A stretch of DNA of 45,379 nt from Microcaldota archaeon (GTDB lineage: Archaea; Micrarchaeota; Micrarchaeia; Micrarchaeales; CABMGC01). The stretch is from contig JAJZND010000023.1 in the NCBI GenBank assembly GCA_021848025.1, positions 1 to 45,379 on the forward strand, given 5' to 3'. The position numbers were made by a program, and so were the translations under genes. Of the stretch, positions 41,234-45,379 are shown piece by piece. The first letter of the stretch is position 1. Each line of letters begins with the position of its first letter. The notes below the pieces were generated by a model, which saw nothing but the letters and a program-made list of their open reading frames with translations, was not told where the DNA came from and made no database searches.

Positions 41234-41959
41234 TTACCTGTACAGATAAGTTGCTTCCACACTTTCCGTTATGCCTTGCTTGCCGTAGAAGAAGAGTTGC
41301 TGGCTGCCGTATGCACCTGAACTAAGTGCCGCCCCGGCAGCGTTTTCATAGGCACCAGCAGGGAATATCCTGTAATAGGTATATACGCTTATGTTTTCGA
41401 GCGAGACGGAGAAATTACCTGCAAGCGCCTTCGCCTCATAAGTAGCATTTGATAGCGCATCCTTCAGTGCGCTGCTTATCAATGCGTTTGCCTGTTCTGC
41501 CGAAAGCTGCGCGTATGCATCCTGCACGTAGACGTTTTTAAGTCCGGAGAGGTCAGCAAGCGCCTTTGTAGTGTTCTTGATCTGCGGCAAAGTAACCTTA
41601 ACATCCTCCATGGCCACATAGCCTGTACTGTTCACAGGCCTGTATACTGAATAATAGGTAGTTTCAATTGCACTTGCATTGTTGTTGTCATACCTCGCCA
41701 GTGTAGAATTGACAAGATCAAGTGTCGTGCTGATGTTTGCAACCGCGCCTGAGCTGGAAAGGCCAGAGCCGTTTACCATAAGGTCTATCACAGACTGCTG
41801 CGGATATGCGTAGGCCGTGCCTGTTGCACTTACTGTTATAGTCCCCCTAGCTTGCTGTCCGGTTATGCCTTTCGGATACAGCGCTATGAAGATGAGCACA
41901 AGGCATGCAACTACGAAGGCTACAAGCCCAAAAACAAGAGTGATATGTTCTCCTTTCAT
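41234..41959 (-). CDS. SIMPL-domain (DUF541) membrane-anchored protein
   Basis: 241 residues. An N-terminal helix (LVFGLVAFVVACLVLIFIAL) leads to an extracellular SIMPL domain: GTITVSATGTAYAYPQQSVI, then two beta-alpha units and a central repeat-like helix with AEQANALISSALKDALSN. SIMPL proteins form large pore-like or channel assemblies in some bacteria; function in archaea is unknown. ATG 41959 is preferred over TTG 41995, because the minus-strand TATA box at 41997-42005 then gives a leader of about 16 nt. Confidence 0.82.
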   Translation of the reverse strand: MKGEHITLVFGLVAFVVACLVLIFIALYPKGITGQQARGTITVSATGTAYAYPQQSVIDLMVNGSGLSSSGAVANISTTLDLVNSTLARYDNNNASAIETTYYSVYRPVNSTGYVAMEDVKVTLPQIKNTTKALADLSGLKNVYVQDAYAQLSAEQANALISSALKDALSNATYEAKALAGNFSVSLENISVYTYYRIFPAGAYENAAGAALSSGAYGSQQLFFYGKQGITESVEATYLYR

Positions 41960-41969
41960 TCCAAGCCCG

Positions 41970-41981
41970 TTTATTATAGAT
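41970..41981 (+). promoter_or_regulatory. TATA box of the OMP decarboxylase gene
   Basis: TTTATTATAGAT is centred 28 nt before ATG 42004, so its mRNA should be leaderless. It lies inside the start region of the divergent SIMPL gene. Confidence 0.5.
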
Positions 41982-41996
41982 ATGCATGAACGCAAA

Positions 41997-42005
41997 GATT
42001 TAAAT
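41997..42005 (-). promoter_or_regulatory. TATA box of the SIMPL gene
   Basis: ATTTAAATC on the minus strand overlaps the start codon of the divergent gene at 42004. The two promoters physically exclude each other. Confidence 0.45.
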
Positions 42006-42747
42006 GGGCTTTCGAAGAGATTCTTCTGATGATCTAGTGTCTAATATAATAAAGCAGGAGAGAAGCCTCATAGTAAGCTGCGAAATTCATGATCTCTCCA
42101 GGCTCGAATGGCTGGTAAAGGAGACCTGCAGGATAAAAAAAGTGGGGGCATACAAAGTCGGCGCGGTTCTTGCCATAAGATACGGGCTGCCAAGAGTCGT
42201 TGAGGCAATACGGAAACACACCAAAGCAGCAATAATCTACGATCACCAGAAGGGCGGAACAGACATACCTGAGCTAGGAAGAGAATTTCTGCTTTCAGTA
42301 AAAGATTCAGGCATAGACGCGCCTATCCTTTTTCCAATGTCGGGGCCTGTCTCAGAGGAAGCATGGATAAATGCTGCAGAAGAGCTCGATGTCAGTCTTA
42401 TAATAGGCGGAGAAATGACGCATAAAGGATACAAGGCCAGCGAAGGCGGCTACATAAGCGAAGCATCGATAGAAAAAATGTACGGTATAGCAGCGAAGCA
42501 TGGCATAGAAGATTATGTGGTTCCAGGAAACAGGCCAGAAAGAGTTGCATATTACCGCAAGACGATTTCCAAGGAGCTTGGTAAAGAGCCAATATTTTAC
42601 TCACCCGGCTTTATTGCCCAGGGAGGATCGATAGAGAAAATGGCCGAGGTAGCGGGAAACAGATGGCACGCCATTGTGGGAAGGGGCATCTACGCGTCAG
42701 AGAATCCTGGCAAGGCAGCTGAAGAACTGGCAAATCTTATTCCATGA
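42004..42747 (+). CDS. Orotidine 5'-phosphate decarboxylase, variant active site
   Basis: Last step of UMP synthesis, in the OMPDC/HUMPS TIM-barrel superfamily. In 247 residues: substrate lysine in GAYKVG (K51), the catalytic D80-HQK83-GGTD87 segment, LFPMSGP, and the phosphate-binding SPGFIAQGGS with GNRWHAIVGRGIY. The usual D-x-K-x-x-D spacing is replaced by D-x-x-K-x-x-x-D, a variant I associate with some archaeal OMPDCs; a different superfamily reaction cannot be excluded. A TATA box 28 nt upstream of ATG 42004 decides the start. Confidence 0.8.
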   Translation: MGFRRDSSDDLVSNIIKQERSLIVSCEIHDLSRLEWLVKETCRIKKVGAYKVGAVLAIRYGLPRVVEAIRKHTKAAIIYDHQKGGTDIPELGREFLLSVKDSGIDAPILFPMSGPVSEEAWINAAEELDVSLIIGGEMTHKGYKASEGGYISEASIEKMYGIAAKHGIEDYVVPGNRPERVAYYRKTISKELGKEPIFYSPGFIAQGGSIEKMAEVAGNRWHAIVGRGIYASENPGKAAEELANLIP

Positions 42748-42807
42748 GAGCAGAGCGAACTTAAAAAGGAATAAAAGGCTTGCAGTACATAACAAATAGA
42801 TAATATC

Positions 42808-42880
42808 GCGAGTTTAGTCTAGCCTGGTAGGACTTTGCCTTGCCAAGGCAAGAACCCGGGTTCAAATCCCGGAGCTCGCA
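42808..42880 (+). tRNA. tRNA-Gly (anticodon GCC)
   Basis: Acceptor GCGAGTT/AGCTCGC, anticodon stem TTGCC/GGCAA with loop TTGCCAA (GCC at 42842-42844), T arm CCGGG/CCCGG and discriminator A42880. No intron and no encoded CCA. A clear TATA box at the usual distance is lacking. Confidence 0.95.
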
Positions 42881-42919
42881 TTTAACTGTAAACCTGTTAA
42901 GCTAGTAAAGGCTCTCGCC

Positions 42920-43771
42920 ATGCATCCTGCCAAGCCGTATGCGAAACGCAAAAGCAAACCAGCAAACCTGAATAAACTTTCAGATATCCTGAATAGTAAA
43001 AGACTGCCTCCTTCAATATCAAACAATACATTGGAAAAGGGCATATTATTCAGGTGGATACAACAGATAGAGGCCATAGCAGCAGATAGGAGCCTCGATG
43101 CATATTATGCAGAAGCTGCTTCTCAAAAGGACTACCTGCCTAAAATCAGGAAACTGAGGGAATTTTACAGCGGCTCGGTAGCCGCGCTTGAAACTTGGCG
43201 GTGCATGAATGCAATAAAGTATAATGCCCCATTTAAGGATAAATGGATTAAAAGAACTGTTAGCCTTGCAGAAGAAGAAGGCAGGTATTCAGAGATAGCA
43301 AAAGATTCGAAGGTTCTGGTAATAGGCAGCGGACCGCTTCCAGAAACTGCGTTTGCACTGGCGCAGCGTTTCGGCTGCAATGTAGTTTGCGTGGACCATA
43401 GCCTGACTACTGTGGCGCTCTCATCTTTCCTGGTAAAGAGGCTGGGACTGGCTAATAAGATAAGAATTGTCTTTGGCGACGGAACTAAATTTAATTGCCG
43501 TGGATATACGCACATAGTTGTAACCTCGATGTCCATTCCGAAAAAGCAGATACTTGAGAACGTGATTAAATCAGCAGGAAAAGAGGCAAAGATAATATGC
43601 CGTGACGCGGATGGAATCGGGGGCATTATACATGAACCTATAAACAAAGCGTTTCTAAAAGGATACAGGCTAATTGCAAAGGTAACCCTAAAGGATTCAT
43701 TACTCGTTTCCCTTATACTGTGCAAAGACACTTCAAAGGCAAACAAATTTGAATCTAAACATGCAATATAA
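42920..43771 (+). CDS. Nicotianamine synthase-like SAM-dependent enzyme
   Basis: 283 residues: an N-terminal helical domain (about 45-125) and a Rossmann SAM-binding domain with VLVIGSGPLPETAFALA (about 133-149), VVCVDHS, IRIVFGDGTKF, THIVVTSMS and KIICRDADGIGGIIHEP. GSGPLP and the arginine-containing strand before a glycine-rich loop are marks of nicotianamine synthase, which joins aminobutyrate units from SAM into a metal-chelating molecule. The match is by eye; an ordinary methyltransferase is the alternative. It begins 39 nt after tRNA-Gly. No opine-type dehydrogenase or metal transporter is adjacent. Confidence 0.65.
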   Translation: MHPAKPYAKRKSKPANLNKLSDILNSKRLPPSISNNTLEKGILFRWIQQIEAIAADRSLDAYYAEAASQKDYLPKIRKLREFYSGSVAALETWRCMNAIKYNAPFKDKWIKRTVSLAEEEGRYSEIAKDSKVLVIGSGPLPETAFALAQRFGCNVVCVDHSLTTVALSSFLVKRLGLANKIRIVFGDGTKFNCRGYTHIVVTSMSIPKKQILENVIKSAGKEAKIICRDADGIGGIIHEPINKAFLKGYRLIAKVTLKDSLLVSLILCKDTSKANKFESKHAI

Positions 43772-43848
43772 AGATGCAATCCGTATATAAAGGGCTTATG
43801 ATTAGGCCCTGAAACCCAAATAAACACAAATCACAAAACCGTGAGAAT

Positions 43849-44571
43849 GTGGCATCCCCTACTATGTATGTTAAGCAGACATACTCTGTAAGACAAGATT
43901 GGATTAAATCTATAGACACTGCTGCAAAAGAGAGATTAAGATTGCCTACGGCAGCAGAGGCGGAGCAGCAAAGCAACCCTTACCGCGCATACGCGGGCTT
44001 GAATAACCTCATCTGGACAGATACTGTCCTTGTCGTGCCCGGTATTGGCAGGAGTTTTATAAAAGACCAATCAGTTACAGATGACCAGACAGGTTGGAGG
44101 TATGTCGGCCCCTTCCCAGCAGGGCAAATAGAGTTGGGGAATATAAAAGGCCGTATAGGCATAGCAGTGGACCATCCTGTAGTAACACAAAATAATAATG
44201 GCGCATATGAAGTATCAGTAGGGCCTTCTTCACGCATTGTAATTGTAGGGCCTCTGTACTACAGCGGTACAATAAGGCTAAATGAACACGGTGAGCCTGT
44301 TTCCGGAATACCTGAGCAGACCTCTGTGCATACTTACGGCAGCCATGGCCGCATAATATCGCATAATGGAAATGCCCCATATGATTACCAGTTCACTCGT
44401 ATCCTGCACCTTCCGGCATCGCCTGAAAATTCAGCTTCAGCGGCATCAACAGTAAGGCCGGTAGCCAGAGGCGGTGCTACCTTCTGGGAGAAAATCGAAG
44501 TGCATGCCGATCTGAATCCAAAGGAAGAGCTTCAATTAGATTTATTGGTCAGGAATGCAGAGAGGCATTAA
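43849..44571 (+). CDS. Hypothetical protein (240 aa), beta-rich
   Basis: Unrecognised. No membrane segment or signal peptide. The middle is beta-strand-like and glycine/proline-punctuated (VLVVPGIGRSFIKD, WRYVGPFPAGQIELGN, SRIVIVGPLYYSGTIRL), followed by a serine/alanine-rich linker (SPENSASAAS) and a helical end. GTG 43849 fits an AT-rich element about 30 nt upstream; ATG 43864 is an alternative. Function unknown. Confidence 0.6.
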   Translation: MASPTMYVKQTYSVRQDWIKSIDTAAKERLRLPTAAEAEQQSNPYRAYAGLNNLIWTDTVLVVPGIGRSFIKDQSVTDDQTGWRYVGPFPAGQIELGNIKGRIGIAVDHPVVTQNNNGAYEVSVGPSSRIVIVGPLYYSGTIRLNEHGEPVSGIPEQTSVHTYGSHGRIISHNGNAPYDYQFTRILHLPASPENSASAASTVRPVARGGATFWEKIEVHADLNPKEELQLDLLVRNAERH

Positions 44572-44594
44572 CCACGCTGGACGCATGGCAAGCG

Positions 44595-44948
44595 CTACTT
44601 CCTGTGCAGCATCTTGTAACCCGATCTGACTGCCATGGCTCCTAATTTTACAGTTAAAGCAGCAGATGCAGCTGAAGCCAGTATCTCCCAGCTGCCTCCG
44701 CTTGTCGACGCATTTACGAAAAGCGCGGTGAACGTTCCCGCTGTAATGGCAGATAAACTATACGTACAGGCATCTGTCCTGTCCTCTTTCCTTATAGAAG
44801 CCCTGATCGCAGCTTTCCTATCTATCTCAGCGAGCGCTTTTGCTAGCGTCTTAGATGGTATCACTTCCACTTCAGATACGTGAATTCTGCCATTGAGCTG
44901 TGTTACCTGTGCAGCATGCTGTCTTAATATTATCATGGCATCGCGCAT
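44595..44948 (-). CDS. Hypothetical protein with weak membrane segments (117 aa)
   Basis: Unrecognised. A helical N-terminal half (MIILRQHAAQVTQLNGRIHV, KTLAKALAEIDRKAAIRASI) is followed by two weakly hydrophobic stretches (SAITAGTFTALFV and ILASAASAALTVKLGAMAV) and a basic end. This could be a peripheral or tail-anchored membrane protein. CTTTATATATC (about 44976-44986) is a suitable TATA box for ATG 44948. It converges on the beta-rich gene. Confidence 0.5.
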   Translation of the reverse strand: MRDAMIILRQHAAQVTQLNGRIHVSEVEVIPSKTLAKALAEIDRKAAIRASIRKEDRTDACTYSLSAITAGTFTALFVNASTSGGSWEILASAASAALTVKLGAMAVRSGYKMLHRK

Positions 44949-45020
44949 TGATGCATCCTATACGCTCGTCCCTGATATATAAAGCTGCTTAAGAGTACTT
45001 AAAAGCTTTAACATGTTGCA

Positions 45021-45120
45021 CTGTCGTGGTTGAAATAGGCAATATTTAATACAAATGAAAATTGTTTAGAATCCGCACGGGCAATCTGTAGAGTTGGCGG
45101 CGAATCAGCGGCCACGACAG
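45021..45120 (+). ncRNA. Candidate structured RNA closed by a 9-bp stem
   Basis: CTGTCGTGG (45021-45029) and CCACGACAG (45112-45120) are exact complements 82 nt apart, strong for a chance match. Inside, an AU-rich hairpin (ACAA...TTGT, about 45052-45067) and a GC stem CCGC (45073-45076) with GCGG give a plausible three-way junction. CTTAAAAGC (44998-45006) could be a TATA box. No coding frame covers it. It does not match tRNA, 5S or the SRP core. It could instead be transcribed on the minus strand as part of the TRAM gene's 3' region. Confidence 0.4.
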
Positions 45121-45200
45121 ATCCGAAGAAAATGGAATTAATCGAGCAGATAAGCTGGCAACCGGATAATCTGAAACAAAATATAAAGAAAGGAAGAGAA

Positions 45201-45220
45201 TTAAAAATGAAAAATAAATA
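45201..45220 (-). terminator. T-rich terminator after the TRAM gene
   Basis: On the minus strand there are two T-runs (TATTTATTTTTCATTTTTAA) 30-50 nt past the stop codon, which is the usual archaeal intrinsic termination signal. Confidence 0.4.
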
Positions 45221-45249
45221 TGATTCCCGTTTAAATGTGGCTTTTGTTT

Positions 45250-45379
45250 TTAGGCTGCTATTATTTCTCCTATTGCAAACCTTGCTCTTACCTCTGTTAT
45301 CTTTACCTTCACAGTGTCCCCCTGCTTCGCATCCTTTATGAAGATAACATAACCGTCCTTCTTGGCTATGCCGTCTCCT
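45250..45379 (-). CDS. TRAM-domain RNA-binding protein (C-terminal 42 residues only)
   Basis: The gene enters from the right edge; only the C-terminus is in the window. The visible residues include GDGIAKKDGYVIFIKDA followed by GDTVKVKITEVRARFAIGEI, the typical TRAM beta-barrel pattern: a glycine-rich first strand, VIFIxxA, GDxVxVxIxxV. Small archaeal TRAM proteins bind RNA and act as RNA chaperones. Stop TAA at 45250-45252. Confidence 0.85.
   Translation of the reverse strand, partial: GDGIAKKDGYVIFIKDAKQGDTVKVKITEVRARFAIGEIIAA

Noticed and set aside
43165-43827. 220-codon minus-strand frame opposite the NAS-like gene
   Set aside because: Shadow of the sense gene, whose SAM-binding motifs are convincing.
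45132-45341. 69-codon plus-strand frame at the right edge
   Set aside because: It runs antisense to the TRAM-domain coding end and consists mainly of a leucine run caused by that gene.
1-45379. CRISPR array, insertion sequence or replication origin
   Set aside because: No regularly spaced direct repeats, transposase or integrase genes, or clustered origin-type repeats were found by reading both strands.

Overview
The window comes from a small-genome archaeon, most likely a DPANN lineage such as Micrarchaeota (inference). The archaeal evidence is direct: a geranylgeranylglyceryl-phosphate synthase, a helicase of the Hef/FANCM type, Rad50, an archaeal-type Lrp regulator, archaeal HTH families, a tRNA-Phe split by a 27-nt intron with a bulge-helix-bulge fold, and TATA boxes about 26-33 nt upstream of start codons, often without room for a leader. 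Genes are dense, short and frequently overlapping. There is no CRISPR array, rRNA operon or intact transposon.

Layout. 1-1.6 kb: tRNA-Thr and an AbiEi/AbiEii-type toxin-antitoxin pair, bracketed by a 13-bp copy of the tRNA 3' end. 1.7-4.4 kb: small membrane proteins (one BofA-like), a MazG-like pyrophosphohydrolase and small unknowns. 4.4-9.5 kb: a complete minus-strand Fe-S assembly operon (regulator-sufB-sufD-sufC-sufS). 9.5-11 kb: purF with Fe-S ligand cysteines. 11-21 kb: a repair-rich stretch with rad50, a double-HTH Lrp-like regulator, a coiled-coil protein, a UvrD-type helicase fused to a RecB-type nuclease, a possible structured RNA, tRNA-Phe and a Hef helicase. 21-26 kb: a membrane redox pair (VKOR plus DUF929 thioredoxin-like protein) beside an operon of KaiC-like ATPase, a 20-cysteine surface protein and a DHH phosphoesterase. 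26-31 kb: mixed small genes and a second KaiC-like ATPase. 31-36 kb: a minus-strand operon of a proline-dehydrogenase-like protein, an SDR, GGGP synthase, a truncated RqcH/NEMF protein and RNase Z, ending beside tRNA-Val. 36-39.4 kb: truD, a P1-family peptidase and ftsZ. 39.4-42 kb: two secreted or membrane-anchored proteins. 42-45.4 kb: a variant OMP decarboxylase, tRNA-Gly, a nicotianamine-synthase-like protein, two unknowns, a candidate structured RNA and the 3' end of a TRAM-domain gene.

How parts fit. SUF would supply Fe-S clusters to clients such as PurF, and its first gene is a four-cysteine HTH protein that could sense cluster supply. VKOR and the CPYC protein would form disulfides outside the membrane, and the 20-cysteine repeat protein encoded about 1.5 kb away is an obvious candidate client. 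RNase Z, TruD and RqcH are RNA-maturation or translation-quality functions. The least described features are the KaiC/Cys-repeat/DHH operon, the RqcH protein without its NFACT-R domain, and two intergenic stretches that look like structured RNAs.
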